Of a DNA stretch of 64,000 nt, positions 55,001-64,000 are shown piece by piece. The position numbers and the translations under genes are program-made. The notes under the pieces were generated by a model. That model did not search any database, was not told the DNA's origin, and saw only the letters and a program-made list of their open reading frames with translations. The stretch is from Dactylis glomerata (Eukaryota > Streptophyta > Magnoliopsida > Poales > Poaceae). The stretch is taken from NCBI GenBank assembly GCA_007115705.1, contig QXEO01000211.1, positions 2,045,599-2,109,598 of the forward strand, in the 5' to 3' direction. The first letter of the stretch is position 1. Every line of letters starts with the position of its first letter.

Positions 55001-56254
55001 ATCTGCGGCCAGAGCACGGCCGGTGTCGGCTAAAGAAGGGACGAGGCGGTCGGTGCTTTCGGCGGAGGGCTGCTGCGTGCTGTGGCATGCTGCTGGTGCG
55101 TTTGCGGGCGGCGGCTTGGTCTGGTGAAGAGGGGGCAAGTGACGCCTGGTGGACATGGTCGGGCGACTTTCTTCCGGGTCTCATGGTCGGGGTCCGGGCA
55201 GGGGTGATGGGGAGTCGATAGAGGAGAGTCCAGGGCACTCTGGGAAGGACATGGGCACGTCAGAGGTGCAGGGATGCACTGCACAAATAGTGAGTTTGAC
55301 CTTGTTTGATTCTTGCCCGCCAACTGTTTGATCAAATGCTTGCAAGAAACAAAGTTTCAAATTTTAAATTTTTTTGAATTGAGTTTGCACCAGTAGTGGA
55401 TAAGGGTTCTAGAAATGTTTTTGTTTTGTCCAGAGGTGCTGGTTTGGTTGAAAAAGAATAAGATCTTGGAATGGTTTCTATATAGAATTCAAAGTTTGGC
55501 TGAAATTTGAAAGAGGTTAGGTTTTGATTTTTGGTCCAAACTTTTGCAGTCATGCAAGAGGGTAGTTTGTTCTTACTCAACCAACTGATCTCACCTTCAG
55601 TTGAGTTAAGGATTGCTTAATCCAGCGGTCCAAAGTAGGGTAGTCAATAATCTGCTGCAGATCATTTTGTTGTTTGTTTGCAATTTAGGATTTTGTGTTT
55701 CTTCTCATTTCTTTCTGTTTTGACTTCCCATTGTTTATGATTTGCTGACTTCAATACTTAAGTAGGTGTAGCATGAATTCATGCAAAGATTAAATATGTA
55801 GAAAACAATTCTAATGAAATAAATCATTTATAAACAAAGTTTTCCTTTGGACTTAAAAACTTGGCCAAGAAATCACTCGGGGGTTTTCAAAGATTTTGAA
55901 AAATAAGTTTTCAAAATGTTGATTCCAATATTTTTGGAAATATCCACTTAAGAACATAATCGTTTGAAAATAGGTTCTTTTTATTTTACTCTTTTATAAC
56001 AAAGCTAGCCTTCTTGAGATATGATTTTACTATCTTCCCAAACAATGGTTTTCAAAAATTAGGCTCAAAGGATTGGATTTCAAACCTTTCTCATACTCTT
56101 TTTATTTGAAGCATGGGAGCAAATGCTCAAATTCACCAGTTTTAAAAGACAAGAAATTAATCTTGTATTCAAAATAAAAGTTTTTGTTGTCTCCAAAATT
56201 TGGTATTTTAATAAATCTATTTATTTCTATTTCTCAAAAATTTGGGTTGTTACA
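52090..56254 (-). repeat. 5' LTR (4165 bp)
   Basis: Nearly identical to 45694-49856. GC-rich island at about 54520-55290. Confidence 0.92.
54966..54972 (-). promoter_or_regulatory. TATA box in 5' LTR
   Basis: TATAAAA with the same flanks as at 48568-48574. It would drive the element RNA, with a leader of about 2.85 kb of LTR. Confidence 0.65.
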
Positions 56255-56445
56255 ACCCCAGATAAGGCGCCATATATAAATTGCCTGGAGTTGTCGCCAA
56301 GCCAGTTAGCATCAACCTTCGGAAGTTGGTTCTTTCTCCTACTGGTTCGATTAAACCTTGGTGTTGTACTGAGGGAAGACTTGTTGTTGTGCTCATCATA
56401 CCTTCCTCTTGGGGTTCCCAACTAGGTGCCTACCATGCACTATCA
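56255..56445 (+). repeat. LTR end fragment, right of the long-LTR insertion
   Basis: Continues 45693: the duplicated ACCCC, then AGATAAGGCGCCATATATAA as in 31213-31232, to an end at CACTATCA. Confidence 0.85.
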
Positions 56446-56456
56446 AGCAATTTTTC

Positions 56457-56474
56457 TGGCATTGTTGCCAGGGA
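56457..56474 (+). other. Primer-binding site, decayed
   Basis: TGGCATTGTTGCCAGGGA, 11 bases after the LTR end. Three changes from the family form, all C/G to T/A. Confidence 0.75.
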
Positions 56475-56635
56475 GAAAGAGGATTTCTGCAAGGAGAGTC
56501 TCTCGCTTCCAATCTTTTTACTTTGTTATTGTTTTGCTTATTTTCTTTATTTTTGCTTGCATCTTTTATCAAAAATACAAAAAATAGTTCCTTTATAGTT
56601 GTTATTTTTGTTTGTCTGCTTTTAGTCTTGCTAGA

Positions 56636-57463
56636 ATGGGTACTCCTGAGAACACCAAGTTGTGCGATTTTACTAGCACCAACAACAATGATTTTATCTG
56701 CACTTCTATTGCGCCACCTGCTCCTGAGGCAAATTTTTATGAGATTAAACCTGCTTTGTTGAATCTTGTTATGAAAGGGCCATTTTCTGGTGCTAGTACT
56801 GATGATGTTGTAGCTCATCTCAATAATTTTGTTGAGCTATGTGAGATGCAAAAGTATAAGGATGTAGATGGTGATATTATTAAGCTTAAGTTGTTTCCTT
56901 TCTCTTTAAGAGGAAGAGCTAAGGATTGGTTGCTATCTTTGCCTAGAAATAGTATTGATTCTTGGGTTAAGTGTAAGGATGCTTTTATTGGAAAATATTA
57001 TTCTCCTGATAAGATTATAGATTTGAGAAGTGATATTATGAAGTTTAGACAGTTTGATAATGAACATGTTGCTCAACCATGAGAAAGAATGAAATCTTTG
57101 ATAAAGAATTGGCCCACTCATGGACTGACTACTTGGATGATTATCCAAACCCTTTATGCAGGACTAAATTTTTCTTCAAGAAATCTCTTGGATTCAGCTG
57201 CTGGAGGTACCTTTATGTCCATCACCTTGGGCGCCGCACGAAGCTTATTGATAATATGATGGTAAATTATTCTGAGTGGCACACCGAGAGAGCTCCGCAA
57301 GGTAAGAAGGGAAATTCTGTTGAAGAAACCTCTTCCTTGAGTGATAAGATTGATACTATTATGGCTATGCTTGCTAATGATAGAGCTCATGTTGATCCTA
57401 ATAATATTCCTTTGGCCTCTTTGGTTGCTCAAGAAGAGCATGTTGATGTAAACTTCATTAGAA
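56636..57463 (+). pseudogene. gag: gag remnant, sister of the gag at 31593
   Basis: The ATG at 56636 and the first 148 codons closely follow the gag at 31593. A UGA at 57080-57082 stands where that copy has Trp in the AWERMK motif. The frame then continues to about 57239, where one base is lost (frameshift), and Gag sequence goes on to about 57463. There it is joined to an antisense LTR with the short overlap ATAA. Protease and 3' domain are gone. Confidence 0.82.
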
Positions 57464-58225
57464 ATAAACAACATAGAGATGATAAATCAATAAATCAACT
57501 TGACAAAGTACTCAATATTCATCGGATCCCAACAAACATAACATGTAAAATTACACAATGATGATCTTGATCATGATAGGAAGCTCACAAGATCTAAACT
57601 TGAAGCATATGGAGGAGAAGACATCCATCTAGCTACTGCTATGGACCCGTAGTCCAAGGTAGACTACTCACGCATCACTCCAGAGGCAGGCCTGGTGATG
57701 AAGAAGGCCTCCGGTGGTGATTCCCCTCTCCGGCAGGGTGCCGGGAAGAGCTTCTGGACCCTCCCGATCTCGCATCGACGACGGCTGCGGCTTGCAGTAT
57801 GTTTCGAGGAAATTTTATTGGGGCTTTTAGGTTTTCTCGTCGAGGAGAATATATAGGCAGAAGGGCGGCATCAGGAGGTGGGCCAGGTGGCCCCACCACC
57901 TGGTGGCGCGGGCCAGGGGCTGGCCGCGCCACCCTATGGTGTCGCTAGGCCCTGGCTCTCCTCCGTCTCTGCTTTGGACTCCGTCTCGTGTTGGGAAAAA
58001 TAGGAACTTCGACTTTTGTTTCGTCCAATTCTAAGAATATTTCCTGTGTAGCTTTTCTGAAACACAAAAATAGCAGAAAATAGGGAACTGGCACTGTGGC
58101 ATCTCGTTAATAGGTTAGTTCCAGAAAATGCATAAAAATGCCATGAAGTGTAACAAAACACAAAGCAAATGGTGTATAAACAAGCATGGAGCATCAAAAA
58201 TTATAGATACGTTTGAGACGTATCA
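57464..58225 (-). repeat. Athila-type LTR fragment, antisense
   Basis: The minus strand begins TGATACGTCTCAAACGTATC at 58225 and follows the LTR through the GC-rich dyad (about 57887-57945) and the TAGTCTACC segment to the ATAAACAACATAG word at 57464. The ORF-like stretches in it are LTR sequence. Confidence 0.8.
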
Positions 58226-58526
58226 CCGCGCCGCCCTATGGTGTGGCCGCCTCCTGGCCCTGCTCCGTCTCTCCTTTGGACTCCGTATTTGTGTCAGATA
58301 AATAGGAACTTTGGCTTTTGTTTCGTCCAATTCTGAGAATATTTCCTGTATAACTTTTCTGAAATACAAAAACAGCAGAAAAACGAAACTTGCACTGTGG
58401 CATCTTGTTAATAGGTTAGTTCCAGAAAATGCATAAAAATGCCACGATGTGTAAACAAAACATAAAGCAATTGGTGTAAAACAAGCATGGAGCATCAAAA
58501 ATTATAGATACGTCTGCAACATATCA
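58226..58526 (-). repeat. Second antisense LTR fragment
   Basis: The minus strand begins TGATATGTTGCAGACGTATC at 58526 and covers only the first 300 bases of an LTR, ending at the GC-rich block. It abuts the gag fragment at 58527. Confidence 0.78.
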
Positions 58527-59004
58527 GTATCTACCTCATCAGCTGCATAACGAGATAGTTCACTAAACTCTCTAACATACCAAAGTATTGGGAAATCATT
58601 TTGTCGGACACTCTCAAATTTCCTTCTCTTAAGTTCCATTATACTATCGGGAACATGAGTGTTACGAAATCTTTCTTTAAATTCTGCCCAAGTGATTACT
58701 GACCCTGGTGGTTTCATTGTTAGCACAGTTTCTGACCAACATGGTGCTGGTCCTGTTAACATGTATGAAGTGTACCACAGTTTTTCCTCGTCGTTACAAC
58801 CGACGGCATCTAATTTCCGTTATGTATCTCTTATCCAATCCATAGCATCCATAGGTTCTGCGGCAGATGCAAACAGAAGTGGTCTTGTGTTTTGGAAATC
58901 TGATAGACTCACTCCTCGTCATCCATTATCTCGTCCTTGTTCGCGGTTTTGTGACATGATATGATGCATAAACTTATTTTGGACTTCTTGGTCTCGCTGC
59001 CTTC
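58527..59004 (-). pseudogene. gag: gypsy gag fragment, second part (other lineage)
   Basis: The minus strand contains a Gag core of the kind seen in chromovirus-like gypsy elements: YMLTGPAPCWSE, then VITWAEFKERFRNTHVPDSI, then VREFSELSRYAADEVDTD. Two stops lie in the upstream part (UGA near 58938, UAA near 58827). It continues the frame of 60634-60795 once the solo LTR and one copy of its target duplication are set aside. Confidence 0.75.
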
Positions 59005-60633
59005 TAATACATCTCAAACGTATCTATAATTTTTGATGCTCCATGCTTGTTTATGCACCATTTTCTTTGTGTTTTGTTACACTTCGTGGCGTTTTTATGC
59101 ATTTTCCGGAACTAACCTATTAACGAGATGCCACAGTGCCAGTTCCCTGTTTTCTGCTGTTTTTGTGTTTCAGCAAAGTTACACAAGAAATATTCTCGGA
59201 ATTAGACGAAACAAAAGCTGAAGTTCCTATTTTTCTCGACACGAGACGGAGTCCAAAGCAGAGACGGAGGGGGGCCAGAGGGCAGCCGCACCATAGGGTG
59301 ACGCGGGCCACCACTTGGCTGCGCCACCAGGTGGTGTGGACCCCTGGTCCACCCCCTGACATCGCCCTTCCGCCTACATATTCTCCTCGACGAGAAAACC
59401 CTAAGGCCCGAACTCTTTTCTAGAAAACATACTGCTAGCCGCCGGCGTTGTCGACGCGAGATCGGGAGGGTCTAGAAGCTCTTCCCGGCACCCTGCCGGA
59501 GAGGGGAATCACCACCGGAGGCCTTCTTCATCGCCATGCCTACCTCTGGAGTGATGTGTGAGTAGTCTACCTTGGACTACGGGTCCATAGCAGTAGCTAG
59601 ATGGATGTCTTCTCCTCCATGTGCTTCATGTTTAGATCTTGTGAGCTGCCTATCATGATCAAGATCATCGTTATGTAATTCTACATGTTGTGTTTGTTGG
59701 GATCCGATGAATATTGAGTACTATGTCAAGTTAATTTGTGATTTATCATCTCTATGTTGTTTATGATCTTGCATGCTCTCCGTTGCTAGTAGATATCTTG
59801 GCCGAGTAGATGCTAGTAACTCCAAGAGGGAGTATTTATGCTCGATAGTGGGTTCATGCCCCTAGTAACTTAGGGGAGTGACAACAACCTCTAAAGTTGT
59901 AGACGTGCTGTTGCTACTAGGGACAAAACAACAATCTTGTGTCCAAGGATATTTGTATTGTTTACTTTACACACTTTGCTTAAGGCGATAATCTGTTGCT
60001 TGCAACTTAATACCCAACGGTTATTCGGATGATATCCGGTGGGTGGATTATTAGTCATAGATGCAGTTGGATTACGGTCTATATATTATGTTGTAATGCC
60101 CAAGTGAATCTCATAGTGATCCTCATGACATGTACATGCATTGTTTGTATTCTTTATTGTGTCAATTGCCCAACTGTAATTTGTTTACCTAGCATGTTAT
60201 TTATCTTTATGGAGAGACACCTGTAGTGAACTGTGGACCTCGGTCCATTCTTTTATATTCATATTATCGTTTACTATTTACAAGAATTATTTACTTTCTC
60301 GCAAACAACTATCTTTTACTACACGATACGTTTAATCCTTTGTTTACAACAAACCTGTGAGATTGACAACCTCACTGCAAGTTTGGGCAAATTACTTTGG
60401 TTGTGTTGTGTGCAGGTTCCACGTTGCTGCTGGTGCAAAGCTACACCCTAGATAAAGTGCCATATATAAATTGTCTGGAGCAGTCGCCAAGCCAGCTAGC
60501 ATCAACCTTCGGAAGTTGGTTCTTTCTCCTACTGGTTCGATTAAACCTTGGTTTCATACTGAGGGAAATTTGCCGCTGTGCTCATCATACCTTCCTCTTG
60601 GGGTTCCCAACTAGGGGGCTAGCACCGCTATCA
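59005..60633 (+). repeat. Solo LTR, Athila-type (1629 bp), target duplication CCTTC
   Basis: Begins TAATACATCTCAAACG (TG start mutated to TA) and ends ACCGCTATCA. CCTTC precedes it at 59000-59004 and follows at 60634-60638. No internal sequence remains, so it is the product of recombination between the two LTRs of a former element. It contains the GC-rich dyad (59282-59352) and the TAGTCTACCTTGGACTAC segment. Confidence 0.9.
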
Positions 60634-60795
60634 CCTTCTTTTTTCCACCAGTTGCATAAACTGCATGAAACTTTGCTCTAACACGGGTTGTGAAGAGGTT
60701 GAAGTTTGACTTCTGGCTGCTGCTTCAGCATTTTCCTTCTCTCTAGTTTCCCTAGCTCTGCGCTCATCTTCTTTCTCTACTTGGTCTCGGGGCAT
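60634..60795 (-). pseudogene. gag: gypsy gag fragment, first part
   Basis: From an ATG at 60795 the minus strand encodes a charged N-terminus (MPRDQVEKEDERRARETREK) and runs to the solo LTR. It reads on in frame into 59004-58527 when the insertion and one duplication copy are ignored. Confidence 0.65.
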
Positions 60796-61063
60796 TTACC
60801 TCTAGAACTATTGCACTTACGTCAGAACACCTTGTTGCATCATGCAAATGCACAGTGGGTTATTCATTTTCAATGCACAGTGCTAGCTCACACAATAACT
60901 CAAAATCCAAAGAAATCCCAAATTTTTGCTAATCATTCACAAAATCCATAAAGTAAACATTTTAGATATACTCATGCAAATGAACATATACCATGTATTT
61001 GCATACATTCTGTACAAATATCCACATGACATGAGTCGTAGCTCAATTATTCGGCTCGCAGGT
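60796..61063. other. Unassigned spacer
   Basis: 268 bases, AT-rich. It may be the leader of the gypsy gag at 60795. No gene is seen. Confidence 0.35.
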
Positions 61064-62027
61064 TGATGGTGCGGTGTTGATGATGTAAATGACCGACCAG
61101 TTGGGAACCCCAAGAGAATGTGTGATGAGCACAGCAGCAAGTTTTCCCTCAGTTATAAAACCAAGGTAATCAATCCAGTAGGAGAAAGAACCAAACTTAA
61201 GAAGGTGATGCTTGCTAGCTTCATGACACTCCGGATAATGGCGCCAGACAACTTGTTGGTGTGTCTTCACCTAGCAGCAACGTGAAACCTGCACACAACA
61301 CATCGAGTGGTAAAAGGATAATTGGACCGGGGTCCACAGTTCACTAGTTTGCTCCCAACTTATGATGAGGTTGTCAATCTCACCGGTTTGCTGTAAACAA
61401 AGAAATGAACGTATCGAGTGGTAAAAGGATAATAGTTTGCAAGTAAAAGTAAACAATGCGAGTAAAGTAAATGGTAAAGCTATGTAAAGGAAATTGGACC
61501 GGGGTCCACAGTTCACTAGTGGTGTCTCTCCATAAGATAAATAAGGCATGCTGGGTAAACAAATTACAGTTGGGCAATTGATAGAGTAAAGATAACGTAC
61601 ATACATCACGAGGATCACTATGAGGCTTACTCTGGGCATTACGACAAAATACATAGGCCATAATCCAACTGCATCTATGACTAACAATCCACTCGTGGGG
61701 AATCGTCCGAGGACCCCTTGAGTACTAAGTTGCGAACAAAAGATAATCGCATTAAGCAAAGTGCGTAATGTAAACAAAACAAATGTCCTTAGACACAAGA
61801 ATGTTGTTTTCTCCCTAGTGGCAACAGCACATCTACAATCTTAGAGGTATCTGTCACTCTCCCAGATTAAATAGAGGCATGAACCCAACTATCGAGCATA
61901 AATACTCCCCCTTGGATTTACTAGCATCTACTCGGCCAAGATAGCTACTAGCAACGGAAAGCATGCAAGATCATAAACAACATAGAGATAACATAAGATA
62001 TAATTTAGCACATCAACTTGACATAGT
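61064..62027 (-). repeat. Athila-type LTR fragment, antisense, rearranged
   Basis: The minus strand ends ACACCGCACCATCA at 61064 and follows the LTR back to about its middle at 62027. Two words from one LTR site occur twice: CGAGTGGTAAAAGGATAA (61303-61320 and about 61418) and GGACCGGGGTCCACAGTTCA (about 61325 and 61497). This indicates an internal templated insertion. Confidence 0.78.
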
Positions 62028-63013
62028 ACCAACTAGGAGGGTGACCCGCGCATTTGCGCGACTAGATTCAGTATTGTTTTCTTTATCCTTGATGTACGCA
62101 TTATTACATGAAAGAAAAAATCAATAAGAATTAAACTGAAATCCCTATCTATCAAGAGCAATGTATCCCCCATATATGTTCACCAAATAATTTTAAATCT
62201 CTTGTCTCTCTCTCTCTCCCCACGATCTTTGTCATATCTCCATTTATATCAATCTTTTTGGAACATGCTTAGGCACTCTCTGATCCGCAATATCCTAAGA
62301 TATATGACTTGTTTCTTTAGGTCTCTATAGTTGCTTAGACAACATTATTTTGCTTCGTTCATACTCTACATAATACTTGTTATTTTCCAGGAAAACACAT
62401 GAGCGACTGCTGGTTAATGCATGCCCGACTCGACTTTTTATTTTCTGAAGCTGTTTTTTCTATCTACTCTCGAATCTATGCATCCAAACAACCTTCACAT
62501 TTGATGAATTTGACTCGGTCATGATATGTTTTCGTTCGTATTCCACTACATTATTCATGCATATCGGTGAGTATCAATTTTCTAAATATTTAGTTTTATA
62601 TTCCATATTAATGCAATTTTAGTGTATATTTTTTGTAATTATTTATTGACTTCTATACATGTATATAATCTAATTGCAAAAAATTTCTCTAGTTTTTATT
62701 TAGCCTATGTTCCACATTGTTACAACGGCTGATTTTCATATAAAGTGCACTTTATATGCATTACGTACAAAAAAAAGAACTGCAAAAATTCCCTGAGTTT
62801 CTTATTTCGACTTTATTATATATAATAGAGTTTTCTTTTGAATCAAACTTAAAATCATATAGAAAAAAATCATAATAAATCTTTTGTATGTAGTTTGTAT
62901 ATAATTTAAGCAGACCTGTCTGGATGCAGAATGCATGCACTCAAGAATATGGCAGATCTGTTTGAGTCGACTTGATAGATTGAGCAGCTCTCTCTTTCCA
63001 TAATAAGCCTCCG
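62028..63013. other. AT-rich region, no recognised gene
   Basis: It starts with GGAGGGTGACCCGCGCATTTGCGCG, which holds the near-palindrome CGCGCATTTGCGCG (about 62048-62061), followed by AT-rich sequence with a short (TC)n at about 62203. No element family or ORF is recognised. This is the least repeat-like stretch of the window. Confidence 0.4.
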
Positions 63014-63098
63014 TATAAATAGGTTTTTAAGAATGCATGCACCGCAAGCTAGCTCAGATTCACCTAACCTGTTTGAGTCGACTTGATGGATTGGGCAG
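62929..63098 (+). repeat. Direct repeat around a TATA box
   Basis: A 30-base unit starting CTGTTTGAGTCGACTTGAT occurs at 62958-62987 and 63069-63098 with two differences. Each is preceded by ATGCATGCAC (about 62929 and 63033). The copies are 111 bases apart. Confidence 0.75.
63014..63023 (+). promoter_or_regulatory. Possible TATA box
   Basis: TATAAATAGG, a strong match, 72 bases before the ATG at 63086. Not tied to any known element. Confidence 0.45.
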
Positions 63099-63290
63099 TC
63101 CCAAATCATCTAGTTCATGGACTGGGACCCCAAACTCCACAATTGCATGCAAGAGCTAGCTGTTCCGAGTTGCAGTGCCTCTCCCGCGAGCTTGAGACGT
63201 GGCTGTATACTTTGAGCTTTGCCTTCGCGAAATCATCAAAAAGTCTCACCTCCGCCATCGAGCGCATCCGATGTTCTGTAGGGAGAAGGG
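63086..63290 (+). pseudogene. Possible first exon of a gene cut by a CACTA element
   Basis: An open frame from an ATG at 63086 runs 68 codons into the CACTA end at 63291. GC content rises as in grass first exons. The product is not recognised. The middle part (LQCLSRELETWLYTLSFAF) looks helical. Spacing to the TATA box is normal. It could also be chance; confidence is low. Confidence 0.3.
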
Positions 63291-64000
63291 CACTAGTGGA
63301 AAACAGGGCTTCAGTCCCGGTTCGTTTGGGGCTTCAGTCCCGGTTGCGCAACCGGGACTAACCAACCGGGACTGGAGCCCAATCTTTAGTCCCGGTTGCT
63401 ATACGAACCGGGACTAAAGAGAGACCACGTGGCAAGGGCTGGGCGGTCGTGGGCGTAGGACCTTTAGTCCCGGTTCGTGTTACGAACCGGGACTAAAGTG
63501 TCCACACGTGGCAGCCTCTGCTGCTTCTTTATTTTTCTGGATTTCAATTGTTATTTAGGGGTTTAGGGTTTAGGGTATATTTGTATTTTGCTCCATTCAA
63601 TTGTTTGATTCATTTCAAACAAGTTTTCTTATATACTTATTCATACAGCATTACAACATAATATATAAAACGATACATATATATAATATATTTGGTTCAC
63701 TGAGCATATACATGCATACAAGTATATATACAACTTGTTCACACACATAAGATCACGACTTGTGTTTAATTATAAACATTGTCTAATCGAAACCGCGAAA
63801 CCGGCATGAAATTCACCCTTTGGGTTAATGACATGTTCAAGCAGAAATCCGGCTAATTCCTCTTGAATTCCTACTACGCGTTCAGTCGGTGAGAGCCGAT
63901 TCCGCTTTGCTTCGAACTACGAAGAAGAAGAACAATATGAATATGAATATGAATCATCATAACAAAATTGATGCCAATAAAATGAATTTGTCAGTATATT
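63291..64000 (+). mobile_element. CACTA DNA transposon, left end (runs off the window)
   Basis: Starts CACTAGTGGAAAACAGGGC, the terminal inverted repeat type of grass CACTA elements. Subterminal repeats follow in both orientations: AGTCCCGGTT and AACCGGGACTAAA, at least seven copies between 63310 and 63500, several pairing as hairpins (for example 63462-63498). The flanking 3 bases are GGG; the matching copy lies beyond the window. No transposase is seen in the 710 bases present. The rest (63500-64000) is AT-rich and non-coding. Confidence 0.88.

Larger units (their letters stand above)
45694..56254 (-). mobile_element. Long-LTR retrotransposon derivative (LARD-like), target duplication ACCCC
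   Basis: Two LTRs of 4163 and 4165 bp flank only 2.23 kb of internal sequence. The flanking 5 bases ACCCC occur at 45689-45693 and 56255-56259, so the ends are exact. Orientation is minus: the primer site TGGTATCAGAGGC lies next to the right LTR and the purine tract next to the left LTR. No reverse transcriptase or integrase is present; the only credible ORF encodes zinc knuckles. Such large-LTR derivatives (the barley Sukkula type is known) move with enzymes from other elements. I counted by eye about 50 substitutions between the LTRs (about 1.2 percent), giving an age near 0.5 million years at 1.3e-8 per site per year. Confidence 0.92.

Noticed and set aside
63544..63576. Telomere-like TTTAGGG repeats
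   Set aside because: Only two to three units inside a transposon end; too short to be an interstitial telomere.
1..64000. CRISPR arrays, operons, ribosome binding sites, tRNA or rRNA genes
   Set aside because: The window is plant nuclear DNA. No spaced repeat array or RNA gene was seen, and bacterial signals do not apply.

Overview
The window reads as intergenic, transposon-packed DNA from a large-genome grass. The best guess is a Pooideae grass (wheat/barley/oat/ryegrass side), judged from recalled family features and not from a search: Athila-type LTRs starting TGATACGTC with a TGGCGCCGTTGCCGGGGA primer site, a CACTA end with CCGGGACTAAA subterminal repeats, and a Tat-lineage Ty3/gypsy element. 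No complete host gene, tRNA, rRNA or CRISPR array was seen. One possible 5' end of a host gene lies next to the CACTA end.

Layout. (1) 1-14527: a very young Tat-lineage Ty3/gypsy element on the minus strand, with its left LTR cut by the window edge. It carries gag-protease, reverse transcriptase, two RNase H modules and integrase in one frame broken by two UAG codons. On the opposite strand it carries an apparently intact seven-exon gene with its own TATA box. (2) 14528-19271: a minus-strand non-autonomous Athila-type element, interrupted by element 1. (3) 19272-24806: a minus-strand Athila element with integrase and a 3' ORF, truncated at its 5' side. (4) 24998-29769: a plus-strand Athila-type element with a broken gag-protease. 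(5) 29770-44941: a plus-strand non-autonomous Athila element with an intact gag-protease ORF and no polymerase. Its right LTR is split by (6) 37409-44609, a complete related element with a perfect ACGCT target duplication. (7) 44942-57463: a decayed relative whose LTR is split by (8) 45694-56254, a complete element with 4.16-kb LTRs, target duplication ACCCC, and one ORF with five CCHC zinc knuckles. (9) 57464-62027: LTR scraps, a gag fragment of another gypsy lineage holding a solo LTR (target duplication CCTTC), and another LTR scrap. (10) 62028-63290: AT-rich DNA of unclear origin. (11) 63291-64000: one end of a CACTA DNA transposon.

The elements share modules. The non-autonomous Athila-type copies (2, 5, 6) keep nearly the same roughly 2.9-kb non-coding 3' domain while the ORF in the gag slot differs: full gag-protease, a shortened gag, or an ORF with no gag signature. 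A GC-rich dyad plus TATA module recurs in the LTRs and appears inside two elements ahead of the 3' ORF position. The polypurine motif AAGCTTGGGGATGC occurs at the 3' LTR border and again in the middle of the 3' domain. The strongest leads are the intact spliced antisense gene (1497-5927) and the five-zinc-knuckle ORF in the long-LTR element (50340-51251).
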